From: Cupriavidus sp. U2 | Lineage (GTDB): Bacteria > Pseudomonadota > Gammaproteobacteria > Burkholderiales > Burkholderiaceae | DNA: 64,000 nt | Reading direction: 5' to 3' | Assembly: GCF_009663685.2 (NCBI RefSeq) | Contig: NZ_RCOG02000027.1 | Coordinates: forward strand, 204,240 to 268,239 | In this document: piece by piece, positions 35,633 to 44,575 of the stretch | Layout of the letters: every line of letters starts with the position of its first letter | How positions within the stretch are numbered: the stretch's first letter is position 1 | Notes under the pieces: generated by a model | Seen by the model: the letters and a program-made list of their open reading frames with translations, nothing else | Told to the model about the DNA's origin: nothing | Databases searched by the model: none | Made by a program: the position numbers and the translations under genes

Positions 35633-37561
35633 TCAGGGCGCGTGCGGGTCCGTCAGCGCGCGGCAGAGCGCCTCCACGGTCAGCGGCTTGACCAGGTGCG
35701 CGTCGAAGCCCGCCGCTTCGGTGCGGCGCCGGTCGTCGGGCGAACTGCGTCCGGTCAGCGCAAACACGCGCGGCCCCAGGCCGCTCTGGCGCAGCGCATC
35801 CAGCACCTCGTAGCCGCTCATGTCTGGCATCTCCAGATCCAGCAGCACCACGTCGGGCGCGAAGCTGCGTGCCGCTTCCACCGCGCACATGCCCGTGTAG
35901 ACCGGCTGGGCGTGATGGCCGAGCACGGTCAGCAGTTCGGCCATGCTGTCGGCGGAATCGGCGCTGTCATCGACGATCAGGATGCGCTGGCCCGTACACT
36001 GGGCCGTTCCCGGACGCGGCACGCTGGCACCGTCCATCTGCACCTCGGGCAGCATGACGGTGAACGTGCTGCCATGGCCCTCGCCCGCGCTGCTGGCCTG
36101 GATGGCACCGCCGTGCGCCTCGATCACGGCCCGTGCCAGGGCCAGGCCGATACCCAGCCCGGAGCGCGCGGTCTCGTCGCCTTCCTGCGCGAACAGGTTG
36201 AAGATGCGGTCCAGCGCCTCCGGCGCGATGCCGCGCCCGGTATCGCTGATCGTGGTCACCACGTTGCCGCCGTCCGCGCGCACCCGCACCGTCACCGTGC
36301 CGCCGCGCGCCGTGTACTTGGTGGCATTGCTGAGCAGGTTCGACAGCACCTGCTCCAGCCGCGCCGCATCGCCGTTCACGAAGACGGGATCGGCGGGCAG
36401 CACCACGTCGAACTTCTGGCTGGCACCCTCCAGCGCGGGGCGCATCGCCTCGATGGCGGTGGCAACCACCTCGTTGTACAGCAAGGGCACTGGCTGCACC
36501 TTGAGCTTGCCCGACGTCACGCGCCCCACATCCATCAGGTCGCTGACCAGCCGCGTCAGCAACTGCAGTTGCCGGCCGATGATTTCCGCGCAATGGCGGA
36601 TGCGGGAGTCGGCCACCGGCGTCAGCCGGATCACATCGACCGCATTGCGGATCGGGGCCAGTGGGTTGCGCAGTTCGTGGGCCAGGATGGCAAGGAACGC
36701 CTGTACTCGGCGCCCCGCGTTATCGAGATCGGCCAGGCGGGCCGCGTCGGTCACATCGCGCGCGATCCACAGTACGCCCGACACGCCCTGGGCGGCATTG
36801 CGCAGCAATACCTGGCGGACATGGCACTGCACCAGCGTGCCGTCATGCCGCTGCAGGCGCTGCTCGCCCGACCATGCGCCGCTGCCCCGCACGGCATCGA
36901 GCAAGCCCGGGGTGACGGCGGGCCGGTGGCCGGATGGCACATCGGAAACCGTGTCCGGCGCCATGTCGGCCCGGGGGTGCACCAGCGACAGCGGCTGACT
37001 CACGGCCTCCTGTGCCGTGTACCCGAACAGCGCCTGGGCGCCGGCGTTCCAGCTTCGGATCTGCCCTTCGGGGTCAAGCTCGCAGATGGCACAGTCGTCC
37101 ATCGTGTCGAGCAGTTGGTGCCAGCGCGCCTCGACCGCACGCGCGTGCTCCTCGGCCGCGTACTGGACCGTGATGTCGCGGTAGACCACGCCAAAGGCTT
37201 CGGGTCCGCCATTGCGTCCTCCGTCGGGCCCCGGCAGGGCCACGATCACGGTGCTGGCATAGAACACGCTGCCGTCGCGGCGCAGGCGCCAGCCCTTGGA
37301 TTCGGCCCGTCCGGCCCTCCGGGCCGTCGCCAGCAGCTGATCGGCGCTGGCCGACCCGTCGTCCGGATCATCCGGATCGTCCGGCGTGGCGGGATGAAAG
37401 CGCGACAGCGGCGCACCGGCAGCCTCGTCGGCGGTGTACAGCAGCACGCGCCGCGCGGCCTCCGTCCACGCACTGACACGACCATCCGCCGACAGCGCGA
37501 AGATCGCGGTGTCGTCGACCGCATCGAGCGCATTGAGCAATGCGCAACCCGGCAGGGTCAT
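35633..37561 (-). CDS. Hybrid PAS-PAS sensor histidine kinase/response regulator
   Basis: 642 residues, soluble. Two PAS domains (residues ~10-135 and ~145-275), HisKA with His295 (LAHELRNPLAPIRNA), a complete HATPase (N-box SNLLSNATKYT, G1 ISDTGRGIAPE, G2 SGLGIGLALA) and a C-terminal receiver (Asp575 in LLDLEMPDMSG). PAS1 contains a short Pro-Asp-Asp triplet repeat from 9-base units. ATG 37561 has GAGGGAG before it. It lies antisense between malQ (5 bases apart, convergent) and glgP (divergent). A link to sensing energy or carbon status is inferred from location only. Confidence 0.92.
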   Translation of the reverse strand: MTLPGCALLNALDAVDDTAIFALSADGRVSAWTEAARRVLLYTADEAAGAPLSRFHPATPDDPDDPDDGSASADQLLATARRAGRAESKGWRLRRDGSVFYASTVIVALPGPDGGRNGGPEAFGVVYRDITVQYAAEEHARAVEARWHQLLDTMDDCAICELDPEGQIRSWNAGAQALFGYTAQEAVSQPLSLVHPRADMAPDTVSDVPSGHRPAVTPGLLDAVRGSGAWSGEQRLQRHDGTLVQCHVRQVLLRNAAQGVSGVLWIARDVTDAARLADLDNAGRRVQAFLAILAHELRNPLAPIRNAVDVIRLTPVADSRIRHCAEIIGRQLQLLTRLVSDLMDVGRVTSGKLKVQPVPLLYNEVVATAIEAMRPALEGASQKFDVVLPADPVFVNGDAARLEQVLSNLLSNATKYTARGGTVTVRVRADGGNVVTTISDTGRGIAPEALDRIFNLFAQEGDETARSGLGIGLALARAVIEAHGGAIQASSAGEGHGSTFTVMLPEVQMDGASVPRPGTAQCTGQRILIVDDSADSADSMAELLTVLGHHAQPVYTGMCAVEAARSFAPDVVLLDLEMPDMSGYEVLDALRQSGLGPRVFALTGRSSPDDRRRTEAAGFDAHLVKPLTVEALCRALTDPHAP

Positions 37562-38008
37562 GGGTACGCTCCCTCTTCTCTTGTTGCCGCTGCCCTTCTT
37601 GGAGGCAGTCGCCGCATCCAGCGCTCCGGCCCGGCGGGCCGGCATGTCTGCGTCGGTTGTAAAAACTACAAGGGGATGCCGAAAACGCTAGCCGTGTTCG
37701 CGCGCCGACCTGCTGACCGACGGCGGCGGCGGATGCTTGTCCGGCAGGTTGCGGGCGGGCTGGTCCCCTTTTTCCTTGTTGTGATCGGGGCTCTGGTCGG
37801 GCCGACGGTCCGGCCGACGCACGGGGTCATGCGGGATGTGGGTAGCCATGGCGCGTCTCGCAGTGGTTCGCAGGATGGGAAGGCTCATTGCGCTGCAGTT
37901 TCCATACCAGCACCGGCACTAATGATTCCCCGGTGCCCCCTCATTTCTTTTGTAGCCTGAAACCAGCACGAAGTCTCGATCCACGTTGATCTGTTCAGGA
38001 GTCAAGTG
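37562..38008. other. Divergent region between the hybrid kinase and glgP
   Basis: 447 bases. It holds one possible small antisense gene (37688-37849), an inverted repeat TTGTA-N5-TACAA (37657-37671) close to the kinase start, and a weak -24/-12-like stretch (37877-37892, with GG and TTGC at sigma54 spacing but a poor -24 half). The glgP ribosome site (AGGAG) is at the right end. The glgP promoter cannot be assigned with confidence. Confidence 0.5.
37688..37849 (-). CDS. Possible small disordered protein
   Basis: 53 residues starting MATHIPHDPVRRPDRRPDQ, rich in Pro, Arg, Asp and Lys, with no hydrophobic core. Short proteins of this style occur in the genus-level relatives I know, but there is no strong ribosome site and I cannot rule out a chance frame in GC-rich DNA. 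Confidence 0.3.
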   Translation of the reverse strand: MATHIPHDPVRRPDRRPDQSPDHNKEKGDQPARNLPDKHPPPPSVSRSAREHG

Positions 38009-40618
38009 ATGACCGATGCATCCCGGCTGCGGCCGGCCCCCGCCGATGCAACGCGCGGCACCCAGAGCACGACTGCCCAGGAGAACCCGGACGACACGCG
38101 CACCGCGATGTCCAGCGCCACCATCCGGCGCGCCTTTCTGGACCATGTGTTCTATACCCAGGGCAAGCTGCCCGGCCATGCCAGCGGCAACGATCTCTAC
38201 CAGGCGCTGGCGCACACCGTGCGCGACCGGCTCGTGCAACGCTGGATCAGCACCGCCGAGACCTACCAGACGCAGCCATCGCGCACGGTGGCCTATCTGT
38301 CGGCCGAATTCCTGATGGGCCCGCATCTGGGCAACAACCTCGTCAACCTGGGCATCGTCGACGAGGTGCGCGCGGCCATGACCACGCTGGACCTGGATCT
38401 GGACGACATCCTGTCGCACGAGGAAGAACCGGGGCTGGGCAATGGCGGCCTGGGCCGGCTGGCTGCCTGCTTCATGGATTCGCTGGCAACGCTTGAAATT
38501 CCCGCGCTGGGCTACGGCATCCGCTACGAATACGGCATCTTCCATCAGAACATCATCGACGGACAACAGGTGGAAACCACCGACACCTGGCTGCGCCACG
38601 GCAATCCATGGGAGATCCAGCGATCCGAATGGGCGGTGCAGGTGCGGCTGGGCGGTCACACCGAGCACTACACCGACGACCGGGGCCGTTACCGCGTGCG
38701 CTGGGTGCCCGAAAAGACCGTGGTGGGCGTGCCGTTCGATTCGCCCATCCTGGGCTACCGGGTCAACACCGTGAACACGCTGCGTCTGTGGCGCGCCGAG
38801 GCCACCGAGGCGTTCGACTTCCACACCTTCAACCGGGGCGACTACCTGGGCGCCGTCAGCAAGAAGGTGACGTCGGAAAACCTGACCAAGGTCCTGTACC
38901 CGAACGACGAAACCCAGCAGGGCAAGGAACTGCGGCTCGAGCAGCAGTACTTCTTCGTGGCGTGCTCGCTGCAGGACATGCTGCGCCTGCTGGCCTCGCA
39001 CGGCATTCCGGTGTCCCGCTTCCACGAGAAGTTCGCCGTGCAGCTCAACGACACCCACCCCGCCGTGGGCATTGCCGAGCTGATGCGGCTGCTGGTGGAC
39101 GATCACGGCCTGACCTGGGACGATGCCTGGTACATCACCCGCAACGCGTTTGCCTACACCAACCACACGTTGCTGCCCGAGGCACTGGAGCAGTGGCCCC
39201 TGGAACTGTTCCGGCGCGTGCTGCCGCGCCACCTGGAAATCATCTATGAGATCAACGCGCGCTTCCTGGACGAGGTGCGCATCCGCTTCTATGGCGACGA
39301 ATCGCGGCTGGCGCGGCTGTCGCTGGTGAACGAGAAGGACGGGCGCTACGTGCGCATGGCCGGGCTGGCCTGCGTGGGCAGCCACGCCATCAACGGCGTG
39401 GCCGACCTGCACTCGCGCCTGATGCGCGAGGACGTGCTGCAGGACTTTTACGCGATGTGGCCGGAGAAATTCACCAGCATCACCAACGGCGTCACACCCC
39501 GGCGCTGGCTGGCGCTGTCCAACCCCCGGCTGACCCGGCTGGTCAGCGATGCCATCGGTGATGGCTGGATCAAGGATCTGGACCAGCTGCAGGCGCTGGA
39601 GCCGTACGCCGACGACGCCGGCTTCCGGGCCCAGTGGCAGGCCGTGCGCCGCGACAACAAGCGCGACCTGGCGCAGCTGATCCGCGACACCACCGGGGTG
39701 ACGGTAGACCCGGCGTCGATGTTCGATGTGATGGTCAAGCGCATCCACGAATACAAGCGCCAGCACCTGGCCGTGCTGCACATCATCGCGCTGTATCACC
39801 AGATCAAGTCCGATCCGCATGCCGAGATCCCGCCGCGCACCTTCCTGTTTGCGGGCAAGGCCGCGCCGGGCTACCACTATGCCAAGCTGATGATCCGTTT
39901 TGTCACGTCGGTGGCGGAGGTGGTCAACCGTGACCCGCAGGTGCGCGACCGGCTCAAGGTGGTCTTCCTGCCAAACTTCAACGTGACCTACGGCCAGAAG
40001 ATCTACCCCGCGGCGGACCTGTCCGAACAGATCTCGCTGGCCGGCAAGGAGGCGTCGGGCACCGGCAACATGAAGTTCGCCATGAACGGGGCCATCACCA
40101 TCGGCACCATGGACGGGGCCAATATCGAACTGCGCGACGCCATCGGCGCGGACAATTTCTTCCCGTTCGGGCTGAACGCGTCCGAAGTCTATGCGCTGCG
40201 GGCGGCCGGCTACCATCCGTCCACGTATTACGAATCGAGCCCCGAACTGCGTGCCGTGGTGGACCTGATCCAGCACGGGTTCTTTTCCAAGGGCGACGCG
40301 GCCGTGTTCCGCCCGCTGTTCGACGGGCTGCTGCAGCACGACCCGTACATGCTGATGGCCGACTTCGCGTCGTACCTGCAGTGCCAGCGCGATGTTTCCG
40401 CCGCCTATGCGGACCCGGCGCGCTGGCAGCGCATGTCGGTGCTGTCCACGGCGCGCTCGGGCCGGTTCTCGTCGGACCGGGCAATCCGCGAATATTGCGA
40501 GCGGGTCTGGCATGTCGACCCGGTTCCCGTGTGCCTGCTGCGGCGGTCAAGCGGCCAGGTGCAGGGGCAGCGCCGCGCCGGCGACACCATCGCCGGCTTC
40601 AGCGAACGCTGCCAATAG
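38009..40618 (+). CDS. glgP: Glycogen/maltodextrin phosphorylase GlgP
   Basis: 869 residues. GlgP releases glucose-1-phosphate from glucan ends. GT35 motifs are YLSAEFLMGPHLGNNL, EEPGLGNGGLGRLAACF, VQLNDTHPAVG and VKRIHEYKRQ, and the PLP lysine is Lys689 (GTGNMKFAMNGA). The N-terminal ~35 residues are a disordered extension. ATG 38009 follows AGGAG; a GTG at 38006 is less likely. With GlgX it forms the degradative arm of the cluster. It is divergent from the hybrid kinase. Confidence 0.96.
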   Translation: MTDASRLRPAPADATRGTQSTTAQENPDDTRTAMSSATIRRAFLDHVFYTQGKLPGHASGNDLYQALAHTVRDRLVQRWISTAETYQTQPSRTVAYLSAEFLMGPHLGNNLVNLGIVDEVRAAMTTLDLDLDDILSHEEEPGLGNGGLGRLAACFMDSLATLEIPALGYGIRYEYGIFHQNIIDGQQVETTDTWLRHGNPWEIQRSEWAVQVRLGGHTEHYTDDRGRYRVRWVPEKTVVGVPFDSPILGYRVNTVNTLRLWRAEATEAFDFHTFNRGDYLGAVSKKVTSENLTKVLYPNDETQQGKELRLEQQYFFVACSLQDMLRLLASHGIPVSRFHEKFAVQLNDTHPAVGIAELMRLLVDDHGLTWDDAWYITRNAFAYTNHTLLPEALEQWPLELFRRVLPRHLEIIYEINARFLDEVRIRFYGDESRLARLSLVNEKDGRYVRMAGLACVGSHAINGVADLHSRLMREDVLQDFYAMWPEKFTSITNGVTPRRWLALSNPRLTRLVSDAIGDGWIKDLDQLQALEPYADDAGFRAQWQAVRRDNKRDLAQLIRDTTGVTVDPASMFDVMVKRIHEYKRQHLAVLHIIALYHQIKSDPHAEIPPRTFLFAGKAAPGYHYAKLMIRFVTSVAEVVNRDPQVRDRLKVVFLPNFNVTYGQKIYPAADLSEQISLAGKEASGTGNMKFAMNGAITIGTMDGANIELRDAIGADNFFPFGLNASEVYALRAAGYHPSTYYESSPELRAVVDLIQHGFFSKGDAAVFRPLFDGLLQHDPYMLMADFASYLQCQRDVSAAYADPARWQRMSVLSTARSGRFSSDRAIREYCERVWHVDPVPVCLLRRSSGQVQGQRRAGDTIAGFSERCQ

Positions 40619-40941
40619 TCGCGGGGCGTCACTGGGGGCAGCCAACGCAGTACCGCTGCCGCCACAATCCAGGGTGACCGATCCATCGATTGCAGATTGG
40701 TCGACGTCTGGCCCGCTTGCTGCACTTTCTACAAAAGTGGCGGCACCTTATACATCGGCGTTGCTCCGCGCCTCGTCGCGCCAGTCCAGCCGCCTCAGGC
40801 GTCACGCGGCACGCCAGCCTGCGCCGGGGCTGGCACAAAGTTCGCATTGCTGTTCCCCTGCATCCTGCGGCCCCTGTGTGCGGCGCCGCACGGAGCATCC
40901 ACCCCATCCCAGCAGAACGGCAAACCAGCGGGAGTCTTTCC
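40619..40941. other. glgP-glgA intergenic region
   Basis: 323 bases without a supported gene. It contains the strong -24/-12 element at 40831-40846 and a weaker sigma54-like match at 40709-40724. A GGGAG ribosome site for the glgA TTG lies at 40930-40934. No terminator with a T-run is visible after glgP, so read-through from glgP is possible. Confidence 0.6.
40831..40846 (+). promoter_or_regulatory. Sigma54 (-24/-12) promoter for glgA-treZ-treY
   Basis: TGGCACAAAGTTCGCA matches TGGCAC-N5-TTGCA with one mismatch (C for the second T); the invariant GG and GC have correct spacing. Transcription would start near 40858, about 84 bases before the glgA TTG. It is the same kind of element as that upstream of glgE. 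Confidence 0.7.
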
Positions 40942-42555
40942 TTGAACGCGAACACCCTGTTTGTGGCGGCAGAAGCCCAGCCCCTGGCCAAGACTGGCGG
41001 GCTGGCCGACGTGGTAGGCGGACTTGCCCGTGCGCTGCTGCAGCGCGGCGCCGATGTCACGATCCTGATACCCGGTTACCCGCGCGCCATTGCGGCGGCG
41101 CGCGACGTGCGCAGCCTTGGCGCGATCCACCTGCCGATGGCCCTGCCGCCGGGACACAGCCCTGCGCGCCTGCTGCAAGGCCAGATGCCGGATAGCGGCG
41201 TGCGCGTGGTGTTCCTCGACTGCCCCTCGCTCTACGACCGACCGGGATCGCTGTACGTTGACGCCACCGGCCGCGACTTCTGCGACAACGCCCAGCGTTT
41301 TGCCGCGCTGGCGCATGCCGCCACGGCCATCGCGGCGGGCGAAACGCCGCTGCCGGTGCCGAGCCTGGTCCATGCGCACGACTGGCACGCGGCGCTGACG
41401 CCGCTGCTGATGCGCACGCGCGGCCTGCGCACGCCCACCGTCTGCACGATTCACAATCTGGCCTTCCAGGGCGTGTTTCCCATGGCCGTGGCCGGGCCGC
41501 TGGGCCTGCCCCCGGAATCGCTGACGCCCGATGGCATCGAGTTCTGGGGCAAGATCAATTTCCTGAAAGCCGGCATCCGTTATGCCGACCGCATCACCAC
41601 GGTCAGTCATACCTATGCGCGCGAAATCCTGACGCCCCACTTCGGCCATGGGCTGGACGGCCTGCTGGTGCATCGCGCGGCCGTGCTGGGCGCCATTCCG
41701 AACGGTGTCGATACCGACACCTGGTCACCCCGCACCGACCGCCTGCTGCCGCAGTGCTACGACGCACGCAACCTGGCGGGCAAGCGCGCCTGCAAGGCCG
41801 CCCTGCAGCAGCGCCACGGGTTGCCGGTGGATGCCGACCGCCCGTTGATCGCCATGGGCAGCCGCCTGACACACCAGAAGATGGCCGATGTCGCGCTCGA
41901 CGCGATCGCCCTGGCACTTGCCACACACACCGACGCGCAGTTCGTGATCCTGGGCTGCGGCGATCCCAGGCTCGAAGCCGCATTTTGCGCACTGGCCCAG
42001 CGCCATCCGCAGCGCGTGGGCGTGGCCATCGGCTATCGCGAGGAAGATGCGCACCTGCTGCACGCAGGCGCCGACATGCTGTTGCACGGCAGCCGCTTCG
42101 AGCCCTTCGGCCTGACGCCGGTCTATGCCATGCGCTATGGCACCGTGCCAATCGTGTCGCGCGTGGGTGGCCTGGCCGACACCGTGCGCGACGTGGGCGA
42201 CGGCACCGCACCGGCCGCCCGCGCGAACGGCATTGTTTTCGACGGCGAATCCGTCGAGGCGATGTGCGCAGCCATGACCCGTGGACTAGGATGGTATGGT
42301 CGCCAGCGCCACTGGCGCAGCCTGCAGCGTACCGGCATGCAAACCGACTTCGGCTGGGAAGGCCCCGCGCGCCAGTACCTCGCCATGTATGGCTCGCTGG
42401 CACCGGCGCTGGCTCACGTGCCGGTCGTGGACGTGGAAGCCGTGGCAGCGGCGCCGACGGTACAGCCGGCGCGCGGTGGTCGCCGTCCGGTGGCAGTGCC
42501 CGACGCACCGGCGCTGTCGCCGTCCGACGCCGGCGCGGCCGCGACGCCCGCCTGA
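40942..42555 (+). CDS. glgA: Glycogen synthase GlgA (or GlgM-like maltose-1-phosphate synthase)
   Basis: 537 residues, GT5 family. KTGGLADVVGG (Lys17 binds the nucleotide sugar), HAHDWHAAL, THQKMADV and the C-terminal SRFEPFGLTPVYAMRYG motif are present. It uses ADP-glucose to extend glucan. The start is TTG with GGGAG 8 bases upstream; the protein then begins MNANTLFVAAEAQPLAK as usual. The last ~55 residues are Ala/Pro-rich and extra. No glgC is nearby, so its ADP-glucose source is elsewhere. It is probably co-transcribed with treZ and treY. Confidence 0.94.
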   Translation: MNANTLFVAAEAQPLAKTGGLADVVGGLARALLQRGADVTILIPGYPRAIAAARDVRSLGAIHLPMALPPGHSPARLLQGQMPDSGVRVVFLDCPSLYDRPGSLYVDATGRDFCDNAQRFAALAHAATAIAAGETPLPVPSLVHAHDWHAALTPLLMRTRGLRTPTVCTIHNLAFQGVFPMAVAGPLGLPPESLTPDGIEFWGKINFLKAGIRYADRITTVSHTYAREILTPHFGHGLDGLLVHRAAVLGAIPNGVDTDTWSPRTDRLLPQCYDARNLAGKRACKAALQQRHGLPVDADRPLIAMGSRLTHQKMADVALDAIALALATHTDAQFVILGCGDPRLEAAFCALAQRHPQRVGVAIGYREEDAHLLHAGADMLLHGSRFEPFGLTPVYAMRYGTVPIVSRVGGLADTVRDVGDGTAPAARANGIVFDGESVEAMCAAMTRGLGWYGRQRHWRSLQRTGMQTDFGWEGPARQYLAMYGSLAPALAHVPVVDVEAVAAAPTVQPARGGRRPVAVPDAPALSPSDAGAAATPA

Positions 42556-42615
42556 GCCGCGTCCCGCGTGCCACCTAACTGGATGTGCGATGTGCCTGCA
42601 CGAAGGTAGCCTCAG

Positions 42616-44568
42616 ATGATGACTGCTACGCCATCCCCGCCGCCCCGTGACGGCGCACCGGTCCGCCGGAACTGGCAAACCCTGGGCGCCGATGCGAGGC
42701 TGCTGCCCTGCGGCGACGAAGCCGCCGAGGGCTACTGGTTCGGCCCGGTGCGACTGGCAGACGGCCGCGTGCGCTTCCGCCTGTGGGCGCCCGACGCCGC
42801 CGCGCAGGGTTATGCGATACGGCTTGAAATCGCTGGCATGGCCCCCGTGGTGATGACGGAAGGCAAACGCGGCTGGTTCGAGGCGGTGGTGCCGTGCTGC
42901 CACGGCGTGCGTTACTGGTTCCGGCTCGACGATGGCACCATCGTGCCCGACCCGGCTTCGCGCCTGCAGGCCGATGACGTGCATGGCGCCAGCGTGCTGT
43001 GCCTGCCGGAGGCCGGCGCGGCCTACGCCTGGCAGCATACGGAATGGCGCGGGCGCCCGTGGCATGAAGCGGTGATCTACGAGCTTCACGTGGGCCTGTG
43101 CGGCGGCTACACCGGCGTGATGTCCGAACTGCACCGCCTGGCGGCACTGGGCTTCACCGCCATCGAACTGATGCCGCTGTCGGAGTTTCCCGGCGCCCGC
43201 AACTGGGGCTACGACGGCGTGCTGCCGTTTGCTCCCGAGCACAGCTATGGTTCGCCCGACGAACTGCGCGCGCTGATCGACGCCGCCCATGGGTTGGGCA
43301 TGATGGTGCTGCTCGACGTGGTCTACAACCACTTCGGGCCCGACGGCAACTACCTGCACCAGTACGCCAGCCCCTTTTTCCGCACCGACCGGCAAACCCC
43401 GTGGGGGCCGGCCATCGATTTCCGCCGCCCGGAGGTCCGCCGCTTCTTTGGGGAAAACGCGCGCTACTGGCTGGAATCGTTCCGCTTCGACGGGCTGCGG
43501 CTCGACGCCGTGCACGCCATCGAGGATGAGGGCTGGCTACCCCAGCTGGCGCAGGAACTGCGCGCATGCCTGCCGGACCGGCACGTGCATCTGGTGCTGG
43601 AGAACGATCACAACGACGTGGCGCTGATCGAGGCCGGTTACGACGCGCAGTGGAACGACGACGCCCATCACGCGCTGCACGTGCTGCTGACGGGCGAGCA
43701 TGACGGCTACTACCGCGAATATCAGTCGGCACTGCCCGGCGCCACGGCCGCGACAGACATCGGCACGCCCGCGCTGCATCACCTGGCACGGGTGCTGGGC
43801 GAAGGTTTCGCGTGGCAGGGCGAAGTGTCGCCGCACCGCAGCGGCGACGAGAATGGCCCGCTGCAGGGCCGCGAGGTCCGGCGCGGGCAGCCCAGCGCCG
43901 GGCTGCCTCCCACCGCCTTCGTGATGTTCCTGCAGAACCACGACCAGACCGGCAATCGTGCGTTCGGCGAACGCCTGACCACGCTGGCGGACCCCGACGC
44001 CCTGCGCGCGGCGGTGGCGCTGCAACTGCTCTGCCCGCAGATTCCGCTGGTGTTCATGGGCGAGGAGCATGGCGCGCGCACGCCCTTCCTGTACTTCACC
44101 GACCATCCGCCGGAACTCGCCCAGGCGGTGCGCGACGGCAGGCGGCGCGAATTCGCCGCGTCGTCGGCCTTCCGCGACGACGCCCATGCCGCGCGCATCC
44201 CCGACCCGAACGCGCCGGAGACGTTCGATGCCTCGCGTCCGGTCTGCGACGATACCGACGGCGATTGCCGCGCGTGGAACCACTACTACGGCGAACTGCT
44301 GTCGATCCGCCGCAACGAGATCGTGCCTAGGTTGCGCCATTGCCAGCCGATTGGCGTCACGCCACTGGCCGACCGCGCGCTGGTGGCGCGCTGGCGCCTG
44401 GGCGACGGGAGCCAGCTGTCGATCTGGCTCAACCTTGGCGCCGAGCCCGTGGAAGCCGACTGCGCCGGCGGCCGGATGCTGCATGCCAGCCAGGCAGGCG
44501 CCATTGCATCGCTCAACGCCGGCATCCTGACCGAACGCTGCTGCGTCACCTGCCTGCATCCCGCCTGA
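42616..44568 (+). CDS. treZ: Malto-oligosyltrehalose trehalohydrolase TreZ
   Basis: 650 residues. TreZ releases trehalose from maltooligosyl trehalose. The N-terminal CBM48-like domain (RVRFRLWAPDAAAQG) is followed by the GH13_10 barrel with Asp297 (GLRLDAVHAIED) and Glu329 (LVLENDHNDV), and FLQNHDQTGNRAFGERL. AAGG precedes the ATG (42616 or 42619). It lies 60 bases after glgA and 7 bases before treY, giving the complete two-step route from glucan to trehalose. Confidence 0.95.
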   Translation: MMTATPSPPPRDGAPVRRNWQTLGADARLLPCGDEAAEGYWFGPVRLADGRVRFRLWAPDAAAQGYAIRLEIAGMAPVVMTEGKRGWFEAVVPCCHGVRYWFRLDDGTIVPDPASRLQADDVHGASVLCLPEAGAAYAWQHTEWRGRPWHEAVIYELHVGLCGGYTGVMSELHRLAALGFTAIELMPLSEFPGARNWGYDGVLPFAPEHSYGSPDELRALIDAAHGLGMMVLLDVVYNHFGPDGNYLHQYASPFFRTDRQTPWGPAIDFRRPEVRRFFGENARYWLESFRFDGLRLDAVHAIEDEGWLPQLAQELRACLPDRHVHLVLENDHNDVALIEAGYDAQWNDDAHHALHVLLTGEHDGYYREYQSALPGATAATDIGTPALHHLARVLGEGFAWQGEVSPHRSGDENGPLQGREVRRGQPSAGLPPTAFVMFLQNHDQTGNRAFGERLTTLADPDALRAAVALQLLCPQIPLVFMGEEHGARTPFLYFTDHPPELAQAVRDGRRREFAASSAFRDDAHAARIPDPNAPETFDASRPVCDDTDGDCRAWNHYYGELLSIRRNEIVPRLRHCQPIGVTPLADRALVARWRLGDGSQLSIWLNLGAEPVEADCAGGRMLHASQAGAIASLNAGILTERCCVTCLHPA

Positions 44569-44575
44569 CACCGCC

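Noticed and set aside
37919-40513. 864-codon open frame antisense to glgP
   Set aside because: It mirrors the high-GC codon pattern of glgP, is rich in His, Arg, Gln and Gly, and has no family motif. It is a shadow.
40709-40724. Second sigma54-like match upstream of glgA (TGGCCC...CTGCA)
   Set aside because: Two mismatches to the key positions, and the element at 40831 is closer to the consensus and to the gene. Not excluded as a minor promoter.
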